Shown here in pieces: positions 40,233 to 50,800 of a DNA stretch of 64,000 nt (position 1 is its first letter; the number at the start of each line of letters is the position of its first letter). The DNA lies in assembly GCF_958979055.1 (NCBI RefSeq), contig NC_084893.1, positions 29,604,987-29,668,986 on the forward strand. Direction: 5' to 3'. A model generated the notes under the pieces. The model was not told where the DNA came from, did no database searches, and saw only the letters and a program-made list of their open reading frames with translations. A program made the position numbers and the translations under genes. The stretch comes from Alnus glutinosa (Eukaryota > Streptophyta > Magnoliopsida > Fagales > Betulaceae).

Positions 40233-41215
40233 GTACTCTCTCTGATTAGTTTTCCTTTGTGATTTCTCTGGTATTACGTTAATAACCTTAATTCTGCTGT
40301 CCCTTTTCCTCTGTTTGTTTTCTCAGAAAAAAATTCTTAAGAAAAAGTATGGTTTTAGGTGTAAAGGTTTTGCTTTCATGAATCTAACCGGGTTCTGAAG
40401 GTTCCCTTTTTTTCGTGTATGATTTTTTTTTCCTGGGTTTTTCTGCTTTTCATTTGGGATGTAGATTTCGGTCGTTGTTTGGTTGTGCCAATTTGCTCAG
40501 GAAAATAGTTCTTTTCAGACCCGGAAATCGTTTTTATCCCGGAAATATTTTTCATTTTTCCCGCGAAACAAACACAACGTGTGTGAATGTGATGGGTTGA
40601 TTGGAAGCTTCAGTTCAATATGATAGATATTAACTCGACATGCTTTGTGCGATGCCTTTTTCTTTCATAGTTATTAATTTAGTGGTGCTAGTGAAATTTA
40701 AGTTCTTTTTTGCGAACAGTAATTATTTGATTTTTTTTTTCAAGGAACTGGATGATTTTGCAAAATTATAGGTTAATAATGTTGGCTAAGCCTTCATTTT
40801 TAGTGTTGTTAGTGATGGGACAGACATGATGGTTTATCTTTGTCATTTTGAATGGTGTTAACTGAGCATCAAATGAATTGGACCCGTGATATAATTAAAT
40901 TTAGCAAGAGAGTGTAGCATGAAAGAGTAGGCTTCTGAATTTATAGGTGGTATCCCGATATATATATATATATATACTGCTTAGGGTTATAACTTATGCT
41001 TGCTTCATTTAGATGGAATCATGGAAAGGACATTACTTGAGTTTACCATAACACCAATCGGAGATTAAATAAAATACATCATGATTTTGTTCTGAATGGT
41101 TGTTATGTTAATTCTTTCCCTATGAATAGTGGATGAATCATAATTTTATACTGCTACAACTACTCCAATGCTTTGTTGCGGTTGTAAATCAAGGCTTTTT
41201 GTCAATTTTTCATAG
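40233..41215 (+). other. Probable 5' UTR intron of PNO1
   Basis: A donor AATAAG|GTACTCTC follows the putative non-coding first exon, and an acceptor TTTTTCATAG|GTTGG lies 24 bp before the ATG. The interval is T-rich with no coding frame of interest. Inferred from splice-site sequence only. Confidence 0.55.
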
Positions 41216-41239
41216 GTTGGAACTTAGCATAATCAGAAA

Positions 41240-41914
41240 ATGCAGTCCAACGCAGCTACCACTTCCATGGATGTTGAAGCAGTTCCACCTGAACCAAGTT
41301 CTAAATCTGTATCTCTGCCACCAAAGCCACTGTTTGAGCCTTTGACGGCTCATGAGATGTCTGATGGTCGAGTTCAGTTTCGAAAGGTCAATGTTCCACC
41401 ACATCGGTATTCACCCCTCAAGAAATCATGGATGGAAATCTACACTCCAATATATGAGCAGATGAAGATTGACGTCCGAATGAATCTCAAGGCTCGTAGG
41501 GTTGAATTAAAGACCAGATCTGACACACCCGACGTTAGCAACCTACAGAAGTGTGCAGATTTTGTCCATGCATTCATGCTAGGTTTTGATGTGATAGATG
41601 CCATTGCCCTTTTGCGTTTGGATGAGCTCTATGTAGAATCCTTCGAGGTCAAGGATGTTAAAACACTTCGAGGAGAGCACTTGTCTCGTGCTGTAGGAAG
41701 ACTATCCGGCAAAGGTGGTAAAACAAAGTTTGCAATTGAAAATGCTACAAAGACAAGGGTCGTGATTGCTGACACTAAGATTCACATATTAGGGTCCTAT
41801 AGAAACATTAGAGTCGCAAGGGATTCTCTTTGCAGCCTTATTTTAGGGTCTCCTGCCGGGAAAGTATATTCAAAGCTAAGAGCAGTATCTGCTAGACTGG
41901 CAGAAGGTTTTTGA
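41240..41914 (+). CDS. PNO1: PNO1/DIM2, KH-domain 40S ribosome assembly factor
   Basis: An intronless coding region of 224 aa. PNO1 (Partner of NOB1; yeast Dim2) binds pre-18S rRNA, works with the NOB1 endonuclease in 40S maturation and acts in the nucleolus and cytoplasm. Visible features are a low-complexity N-terminus (1-35), the conserved VPPHRYSPLKKSWMEIYTPI, KARRVELKTR, FMLGFDVIDAIALLRLDELY, RAVGRLSGKGGKTK with the GxxG-type loop, and the C-terminal GSPAGKVYSKLRAVSARLAEGF. Length and order match the eukaryotic family, and the start is at the first ATG of the exon. Site II and telo-box motifs upstream fit co-regulation with ribosome genes. No anomalies. Confidence 0.96.
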   Translation: MQSNAATTSMDVEAVPPEPSSKSVSLPPKPLFEPLTAHEMSDGRVQFRKVNVPPHRYSPLKKSWMEIYTPIYEQMKIDVRMNLKARRVELKTRSDTPDVSNLQKCADFVHAFMLGFDVIDAIALLRLDELYVESFEVKDVKTLRGEHLSRAVGRLSGKGGKTKFAIENATKTRVVIADTKIHILGSYRNIRVARDSLCSLILGSPAGKVYSKLRAVSARLAEGF

Positions 41915-42339
41915 AAATGTTTGATCCTTCATATTTGTGATACTATGGAACGCTCTCCTGAGATATCTATTTTTGATACTTCATTATTGAATGCTGAGTA
42001 TGATTGTAACTTGGTATCAATTTTCCGATATGAGGTTTTTTGTCAACTTTGAATAGACTACCATTATAAGGTCCACATTCATTACTATATGTGTTTCGTT
42101 ATCTTTGAATTCCTGTAATGATAGATTTCTGCAGTTACTGGTGTGTTCTTTTTCTTTTTTGTGAGCAAAACAAGCCAACAAGGGAAAGGGGGGGGGGATG
42201 CAGTAACTGGTGTTTGCTTTGCTTTGATTTGTGCTGGTGGATAATAATGTGCAACAGCTTGTGCCATTATACCTTAAGACATGGAAGCAGTGTTTCTTCC
42301 CGATCTTAGTGTGAACCAGCTTCTTTGCAGCCTTCAATA
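41915..42339. other. 3' flank of PNO1
   Basis: 3' UTR-like AT-rich sequence, a G-run at 42189-42198, and a short direct repeat GCAGT(T/A)ACTGGTGT at about 42132 and 42201. No gene. Confidence 0.4.
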
Positions 42340-43165
42340 GTAGATCGACACGTCAGCTTGGAACACCAAAATGCATTAGGACGAAAACACCAGATAAATT
42401 CCTATTCTCTTGAAACAGATCTAACCTATCGATAAAATACCCACTTTCACCATCAGATTTACTCATAAAGCAACCCCGCATCTACAGAACGTCACTGGAT
42501 CATCTCTATTCTCTCAAAGAGAAAAGAGAATTGTAACGCCACAGCATGAAGTTTCATTACCTACATTTTCAAAGTCTCCCTCTTTGGAGCTTTCGTTCAA
42601 GCCTACATTTGTTACTGTTTCTAATGCTGTTGTCCTTGGGTTTCTGAGTTTAATTTGTTCAGTTTTGTTTTCATGGGGTTATGGGTTTTTTGAGGTTTTG
42701 TTTTGTTTGATACTCTTGTTTTTAATTATTTCTTGGGTGATAATTCTTCCTTAAAAAAACTTATTTTTGGGTTTCTTTTTGTTATTTTAGCTTTGTTTTA
42801 TGGAAACTATATGGTTTAGTTTTTGGGATAGTGTTGCTAATTCTATAGCTGTCGATCCTGGGTTTTGATGTTTATGAGTTTAACTTGCAAAGGTCTTGCT
42901 TTTCGGAGTTCAATTTTGATGGATGGGGGGTTTTATTGTTTTTGAGTGTAATTTATATAAGTCTTATTTTTATGAGTTTCATTTTGCATTTATCTTTTAA
43001 GAGAATAGTGACAATCCGGTGGCAGTGGCATTCGGCGGAGGCGGCAGGGCGTTAACATTATGCATTGATCTAGTGGCAAAAGTGAATATTTTGCTGATGG
43101 GTTGGATCTATTTCAAGAGAATAAGAATTTATCTGGTGTTTTCACCAAGCTGACGTGTCAATCTG
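42340..43165. mobile_element. TIR element with ~80-bp arms
   Basis: The left arm TCGACACGTCAGCTTGG, then AAAACACCAGATAAATTCC, TCTCTTGAAACAGATC, is repeated inverted at the right (GATCTATTTCAAGAGA, GAATTTATCTGGTGTTTT, CCAAGCTGACGTGTCAA). The left arm has a 20-bp insertion. The interior is T-rich with no transposase. No target-site duplication was resolved. Confidence 0.65.
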
Positions 43166-43651
43166 CCATTGGATGGCGTAAATAAGCTGGTTTACATTAG
43201 GAGCAGATAGAAGGATTTCTCGTCCCCATTAGACCATGACTTCAGATGACAGATAAATCTGGTGAACCATGTTAAAATAAAGTTTTCACAAATTTACATA
43301 AAATCATATATATATATATATAATAGGGGAATCACACATAACATTGTATAATATTGTGACAAGTGACCTTTTAAAATATAGCTAAATGTCAATTTTAAGT
43401 TAAACGGTGAGTTTAGGTTTGTGTTAAAATGTGATAGTAAACTCAATTTCTATTTGCATGCTAAATAAAAACTGAATCCCTATTTTTTCTCTCAAAAAAA
43501 AAAAAAAAAAAAAACTGAACCTTATTTTGGTGTTAAACATGCGGTAGCCAACTCTATGCATCAGTTATTTTTTCCTGCAAACAAAGACTAAAACATAGTG
43601 TTTCATAATAACTGTAACTGTTTATTTCACTCTCAAAATCACAACCCTTTA

Positions 43652-44017
43652 AAATACTAGTAGCAGATTCCCAATCATTTTCCCTATATTTAGGGAACAA
43701 AATTACTTTTTGCTTCCCTATAAAAAAGCACTCTACAATATATTTCCTTATCTTTCCCTATATCAATTAAATATTATTATTTTTTCTCTTTCCTACTTTT
43801 TCTCTTTTTCCTATATCAATTAAATATACTTTTTTTATATTAAAATAATACATAGGGAAGGAATAGTAGACATGTATACATAGGGAATTACTATTCATTC
43901 TCAACCCTCCCATATAAATATAGGGCATTTTTTGTGGGAGGTTTTTTTATGTTTTTTATGAAATTTTTCCTAAATATAAAGAAGGGAACCACTATAGAGT
44001 AACTGCTGCTAGTGCTC
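43652..44017. mobile_element. Tourist-like MITE with TTA TSD
   Basis: The ends AAATACTAGTAGCAGATTCC and, inverted, GAGCACTAGCAGCAGTTAC are flanked by TTA at 43649-43651 and 44018-44020. 366 bp; no coding capacity; internal TTTCCCTATATCAATTAAATA repeats. Confidence 0.65.
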
Positions 44018-44207
44018 TTACAAAATCATTATATGTACAAAATTCAAAACTATCTACTACTCTTTAGAGTTCGTTTTTAAATCTGACCAACCAAAAGGTT
44101 CTCTCTATAAATTTACGATTATATGATTTTTTTTTTTAATTTTTTAATTTATGTTTTGTTGTGTTCTTGCTAATGATGTTCTGCCTTTCTTTGCTGTGTT
44201 TAATATT

Positions 44208-44351
44208 GTAGAGAAAGTCCAAATAATCATCGGTGGTTAAGTCATATACCAAGCCAGGATCCATTGCACGGTTTGGTCGCATGTGGCCAGCACTGTAATC
44301 AAACGGAGTTGCCTTCACAGAGGATTCATTGCGCGTGGGATCCATTTGCTC
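44208..44351 (-). pseudogene. Subtilase relic, exon 11 fragment, inverted
   Basis: The minus strand encodes KATPFDYSAGHMRPNRAMDP followed by GLVYDLTTDDYLDFLY, closely matching the start of the last exon of the intact subtilases. It lies 16 kb from the intact array, in inverse orientation and flanked by transposon sequence. The remainder of the gene is not seen nearby. It shares MRPNRAMDPGL with other plant subtilases rather than the [12 protein letters not shown] of copies 1 and 2, so it may descend from a different paralogue. Confidence 0.88.
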
Positions 44352-44589
44352 TCCCATTTCCTCTCCATTGTCTGTGGGTGCCTCAGGTTCATGTAATAGC
44401 TCCTCAGCCTCTTCATTGCAATTACAATTTTAGTTTTTCTAAAAGAAACTTCGGTTCGGGGTTGAACACAACGACTGCTAAGCAAGTGAGAATCATTTAT
44501 AATTTTATTTTTTTTTTTTTTTTTTTTACTTTTTTCTTTTTCTGGTTGTGTTTTGTAGAACGATTTTTTAGTTTATACTATTATGATGT

Positions 44590-44655
44590 GTCATCTTTTT
44601 GTTGATGCTGTAAAACATTACTTTTACAGCCCATCCTTATAGAAGGGGCTCTCAT
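44590..44655. mobile_element. Orphan transposon end
   Basis: GTGTCATCTTTTTGTTGATG then GCTGTAAAACATTACTTTTACAGC and CCCATCCTTATAGAAGG is an inverted copy of the left end of the element at 44790. The end contains its own small hairpin (GCTGTAAAA...TTTTACAGC). Confidence 0.55.
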
Positions 44656-44789
44656 AATTTTTCCCATTCTAAGGAAATCTTGAAAGCAATGCCATCCATC
44701 AATTAAGTACGTAAACAATGTGTATTACACGTTCCAAAAAAGAAGATTTAAAAAATTAATAAATAACAGTATAAACTAAAAAATCCCTT

Positions 44790-45815
44790 CTATAAGGATG
44801 GGTTGTAAAAGTAATGTTTTACAACTTCCAACAAAAAGATGACACATCATCTAAAAGAGTAAAATACGTTAGGCATAAAAGCACCGAATGTTTATCCTTT
44901 CAAGAGCTCAACTGGTCTTAAAAAAACCACCAGGTCCACCACCTCCTCAGCCTCACGCTGCCGCCAGATTCCGCCAACAACCACCAACAAATCTGCGCCG
45001 GAACATGGAGCTGCCAGATCTGCGCCGGTGGAAGCCGCGCCACCACGAAGCCGACCTGACCCCAACCCCAACCACCTCGCCCTTAACCATTTCCGGTTGA
45101 ACCAGAACGCCGACAACACCAAAGCATCGAAACAAAAAATCACCACCGGAAAAATCACCCGATCATACCAGACCACCGGAAAAATCACCAACCGAAAATT
45201 GCTGACAATCACCAAAATCTCCAGACCTGCACAAGAAAAAAATCCCATAATCTTTTCAAGGCACCAGACCAGATCTGATCACTGACGGACTCACCAAAAT
45301 CACCCAATCATACCAGACCACCGGAAAAATCACTACTCGAACATTGCCGACAATCACCAAAATCTCTAGACCTGCACAAGAAAAAAATCCCAGAATATTT
45401 TCAAGGCACCAGACCAGATCTGATCACTGCCGAACTCACCAAAATCACCCATTCATAGCAAACCACCGGAAAAATACCGAAAACCACCAATCGCACACCA
45501 CACAGCCAAATCAACGAGCAGCACAGAACAGCACCTGTCCCGGTCGACGAGATTTGACAGGCGGCCGAACTGTGGTAGTGGGAGGACGGCTATTGACTTC
45601 AGCATTTTCCGGCGGTGACTCTGTGGTTCCCGGCGGCGGCGCTCGGCTGGGAGAGGTGGGGTGGTTTGCATGTTCGTTCATCTTCACTACGGTGAGAAGG
45701 AAATAAGAAGAAAAGATGATCTGTGTATTACGCTCTACTGTATTTATTGTGTTTTAAATGACGCGTTAAATTTTTATTGAAGGCTGTAAAAGTGATGTTT
45801 TACAGCCCATCCTTA
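44790..45815. mobile_element. TIR element carrying GC-rich, Pro-rich foreign sequence
   Basis: Left ATAAGGATGGGTTGTAAAAG and inverted right ATAAGGATGGGCTGTAAAAC form terminal repeats with a subterminal hairpin. The interior (44930-45690) is GC-rich, codes for low-complexity Pro/His/Thr-rich peptides on the plus strand, and contains a tandem duplication (about 45201-45345 and 45346-45480, sharing ATCACCAAAATCTC and GGCACCAGACCAGATCTGA). Such GC-rich islands between MULE-like ends are often captured host DNA (Pack-MULE-like). No captured gene is recognised and the target-site duplication is unresolved. Confidence 0.6.
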
Positions 45816-45839
45816 TTAAGAGTATTCTCAAAAATTATA

Positions 45840-46576
45840 CATAAAATGCAGTTATTTTCTGTTATATCAGTATGTTTGATTTTTTTGTTTTTTGTCTTTA
45901 TTTTTTGTAGAAATAAATAATGATCTTATTTTCTTATTCTCTTATATAAGTGGTTTTTGATTTAGCCTATAGAAAAAAGTTGGGGTACACATACAATTTA
46001 TAATTTTTGTTTACTTTCTTGGAATCTGGAAAATATATATCAAATAATTATTTTTCATTATTTGAGTAATTTCTCTTCTTCTTTTTTTGTCCCTTTTTTG
46101 GTCTTTATTTTTTATGGTCATGTTAGTTTGTTATCCTTTTTTTTTTTTTGTGTATTATAATTTATATATTATTTTTATTTAAGTTCTCAAAGTAGCTTAT
46201 ATATATTTTTTATTATTTTTTTAACATTATATATACAAATAATGATCGTAAGAATAATCTCTATTTGACAGAACGTATTCCTATATGTATAAATTTCATT
46301 GGAACCATAGAAAGTAAATTTTCCTATTATGAGTATATTTCGTTTGTTGTTGGTCATTTGTCTTATTTTTTTTATTTTTTTTCCTTATTTGATGTTATAA
46401 TTTATATACAAAAAATACAGTTATTTTATATTATAGAAGTATTTTTCCAAATTCTAGCTGTTTATTGTCTGTTTTCGTATTTTGTCTTTATTTTGTATTC
46501 TAATTTATATATTATTTTTATTTATGTTATAAAAGTAGTTTTTTGTTTTAACCTTATATATGCAAAGGATCGTCGG

Positions 46577-46623
<47 letters not shown>

Positions 46624-47470
46624 TGTTAGACATAACTTCTTCTTATACCTAGAGGCTTTGAATTGATTGTAATTGGAGAAAACATACAATAATATATATA
46701 TACTATGAGTATTTTCAATTTTTTTCGTTTGTCATCTGTTTTCATTTTTTGTCCTTATTTTATGTTCTAATTTATATATTATTGCTTATTTTGTGCTAAA
46801 AGGATTTTCTTTTATGATATATATGTGAAGGACGGTCCGAGAAAAAAAAAATTCTCATTTTGTCAGGACTTATTCCTATACCTATTAGTTTCATTGAAAC
46901 CGAGAAAAATATACAAAAAATACAAATCTTACGTTTCAATTTTTTGTCCTTATTTTTTTTGTTTTAAATGCAGTTTCTTTTACGTTATACATGCAATATA
47001 TACACACACACCTCTAGAATGTTGTATGAGTTACACTTCATTTCATATTGCCCTCAATTTTAAAGGTAATAATAAAATGATATTTATAAAAATGACAATA
47101 GAATATTTGGCTTCATGTTTGATGGTTTATAAATTGTTAATTATTCATTATTTGATTATGATGAGATCGAGTGCAATTTTCTTTAGTTTAAATATGTTAA
47201 TTGTTAATAAAATTTTCTTTTGGATTTCTTTTGTAAATATTGAATACAAGTTATAGCAATCATGTGAGTACACTATTTTGTTTTTTATTTTTGTGAATTC
47301 CTATATTATGTAAAATGTCTCTTGAATTAACGTCTATAAAAATTGAATAATGTGATTACTTAAAAGAAAATAAAAAAATAAAAAAATTGAATACATGTAA
47401 ATGTAACGTTTTTATTTGTTATGCAGTTTTAGTTAGTAAAAACCCGGGCATGATGCGGGTTACATGCTAG
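45840..47470 (+). mobile_element. Helitron-like element, 3' end defined
   Basis: The right end is a stem AACCCG (47441-47446) and CGGGTT (47456-47461) followed by ACATG and terminal CTAG (47467-47470), then T. This is the Helitron 3' signature of a short GC-rich hairpin plus CTRR before T. Upstream is a very AT-rich body made of degenerate repeats (TTTGTCTTTATTTT..., TATAAAAGTAG...), with a poly-A run at 46579-46619. The 5' TC end could not be placed; the start given is only the beginning of the repetitive body. No Rep/helicase gene. Confidence 0.6.
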
Positions 47471-47805
47471 TTAAATTTAAAAACAAAATAAACTATTGCT
47501 GTCACATATGGGTAGGTTTTAAAAGGCGTATATCGCAAAAAGAAAAAAAAAAATAATCAAAATAAAATCAAAATCAAAATAAAAATAAAACCAAAATCAA
47601 AATCCAAGAGAACCACAACATGTCTAGTAGCTCAAATTAGTTTACTTTCTATTTGAATTGCACCACTCATTTGTGGGGTTCAAATGGCTTAAAGAATGCT
47701 ATCAGTTACACAACTTTTTAATTTGTTAATTTGTAATTTGTAATTAAACTACAAATTAGCAAATTAATTCACACAACAAATGAAGTCTAAAAATGATTGT
47801 TATCT

Positions 47806-50800
47806 TCAACCCCCGAAAAGAAACCCTGCTGCCTGCTCTTCATTACCATCAAAAAATTTAAGGGCTTGTATGACTGCATCTCTTGCAAACCCTAGCTCAA
47901 CAAGCTTTGCCACTTTGGCTTCAAAATCAGGTCCCTGCAGCCACATATATCACGTGAAATCTTTAGAGCAAATTAATTACAAAATATTATTCATTAATCA
48001 AGGTCAACAATTGGCTAATAAGACTAGACAAACAAGGTCAACTGTCAACGTGATGGCAAACGGAGACAACATTCTCGCATAGACAGTTGCAGTCACGAAC
48101 CAAACCAGTTCTACATAATATATAGCACGGCCTCCTTGTGTCATCCCAAATGTCGTGTGACTTTTAAAATCACAATTGAATCAAGATTCAATAATAATTA
48201 TTTCAAATTCAATGGTGATTTTAAAAACATCATGACATTTGAGAAGACACAAAAAGGACGACTCTAGTCCTCCTTATAGCACTACTCATTCTTGACAACA
48301 AATTTACCTGGGTCGAATCACCGCGAGACCCTCCTGTAAGCAAAAGAAGACAAAATAAAAGATTATAACTAAATTTGTCTAGCCAAAACAAATGCAGAAT
48401 CAAGTCTCCTATAGCAAATAAACCCGTGACTGACCAGAAGATTGACCTCCTAATGGGACATTAGCATTCCTCTCTACTGTTCCTGATGTCACCTGAAGAA
48501 TAACAACAGATAAAAACAAAAATTATAGAGGGCAAAGTGGTATGTACTCATTTCCAATATAAATCACCAAATACACACAGAAAAAGGAAAAGAAAATAAC
48601 ACGTGCACAAAACATCCTTAAATCATGACCAGCCAGGCAGGCACCACTTCCATTTACAGTAATGACATTTGCCTAGTAGATCGCGTAGATACGGCTAGCA
48701 TTTAGGCTTTTCAAGCCACCTTCTAGGACATGGCCACCATCTCCAAGCATGGGCTTATGTTAACCAATAACAACCAAAGAAATCCTAGCCCCCAGATTAA
48801 GGAAGGAATTTGTTTAGATAAACGTGACTTTCGAATTGGCCAATAATTTCCCTCTGATTGTAAGCAACAATGGAAGAAATAGGAGGGGTTGGAGAACCAA
48901 GAAATGATTTAGGAAATATATGTCCAAGATCAAGTGCCTTCCTAGATTTAGGAACCCTCCATCATGCAAAACAAACTTATGAACACAACTGATGTGGGGT
49001 CGTATTAAAAAGACAAGTTCCCACACTAAAAAGTCCTTAGGGGGTACTTTGTGAAATTCTCATTTTACTCAACTTGTAAATTACCGCCAAAAGGAGATAA
49101 AATATAGCCAATTTTCAGCTTCTCTTCTAGAATATATTTTCGCTCTTGCACACAGGCAAGAAGCAACTGCTTTTAAAAAGTTTTGCCATCCTTAAATGCA
49201 ATGCATGACCCCAGATTACTGACCCTGTGACCCATATAGTTCTTCTACAGGTTATTTGCAAAATGGAATGTCCATTAAATGTTTTACTGTTTAAAAAACC
49301 AGAATTTATCACCGAGCACATTGATTTAAATCATAGGACAAAAGCTCATCATCAAGAAAAGTTTCTCTGGAAAAAGCATGTGATTAAAAGTCTACTTACT
49401 GGGGCTTGTGAGCTGGATGCTTGCTTGGAGTACCTTTCTTCATCAAGAAAGCGTGATGGGATGTCTTTTTCTGAAAATAAAGCATACTTAAATTTATTTA
49501 TTTATTTTCAAAAGTTTGACCATTATAGATATCCAGGTGAGTTGCAAATAAAGATATTGAAGCATAACTGCAGAACTTGGTTGTTATTGAACAGAGAGCA
49601 ACAACAGTTAAGCAATCAAGTACATGCAGAGATTAGAAGACAAACCTTGCAAGAATGGTACAGAAACTTCTCCACCACCAACTCTCAAAACATTCTCCTT
49701 TAAATCTATACTGCACTGTGGATATTGGCCAAGTCAGAAAAGGATAACAAATCTGGATAACTTCATTAATTAGAACCAAGGAAATGGACAAGTATATCAT
49801 ATATTACACCGAGAATGCTACCTGGTGCTTACGGAGCATATCCAGCCCAAAGAGGAATTCCATATTGGGAGAATCCAGTACCGTAAATGAGCAAGGGTAA
49901 AATATACTGCCGATCTACAGCAAGAAAGAAGTAAACAAAGAAGTTGCACCCGGCATTAAGCATGATTAAGAGATTACATTGTTAAAGAAAAGTCTGTCAC
50001 CAAAGTGACACTAATAATGTTAATTCCCAAGAGATTGCACTAGAATCAATCCTCAATCAAACCCTTAAATATTTCTGTGACAGTTGAATGAGAGACAGCA
50101 AAGTCCAGAGGCAATTGAAAAGGCAAATGCAGACACATAAGGATCAAGCACATGCACATCAATAAATGGACACACAAGCAGGGAAAAAGAGACACAGAAA
50201 TAGAGGCCTCCTAGTACCCAGAATGCAATGCATGTCAAATATTCTTAATCAGTGTTTCAGATGATACAACTAGAAGAACGAAAAAAAAAAAAATACAAAT
50301 TTATGGAGATAAAACGGCATTGAATTTGATTTCTCATGTAAGCAGCACCAAAATTAAGCAGCGCAAAATTATTACTAGAAGATAACTGGATATATCACCT
50401 TGATTGGAGCTACATGAATACGACCCAATATCTCTGACTGACCAACTCCATGAGCAATGCCCTTATAACGTTGATCTAAAAGCCTCAACAATCTGGAAGA
50501 CACCATGGCCACAAAAAACATAAGAGCAGGCTTTCCCATTTCAAACACTTCTCGTGCTATAAATTCTACTTCTAATAAGAGAACTTTAGGAAAAATGTTC
50601 AATCAACAAAACTGTCCTCCTCTAAATGGAGTTGGGGGTGGGGGGACTATTTGAAGAATAGGTAAACTGGTAAAAGATAAAGCAGTAACTAAAGATATAA
50701 CAGGTTTATTAAGGTGGTTTCATAAACACCTCCTGTCTCCCTGATGCAAACAATAATCTATTAGGCAATATGCCAAGCACCACCGACTTGAGTTTGATTG

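Noticed and set aside
45201-45480. CRISPR-like direct repeats
   Set aside because: Only two long units without spacer structure, in a plant nuclear context; a simple tandem duplication.
44888-45706. Proline-rich 70-120-aa frames
   Set aside because: They overlap on both strands, have no family motifs and are interrupted at the tandem duplication; treated as transposon passenger.
46265-47256. 133- and 143-aa Phe/Ile/Tyr-rich plus-strand frames
   Set aside because: Translations of the AT-rich Helitron-like repeat body, including a poly-A lysine run; no domain.
49227-49703. 158-aa plus-strand frame
   Set aside because: It lies antisense across DDI1 exons 12-13 and their introns and has no recognisable domain.
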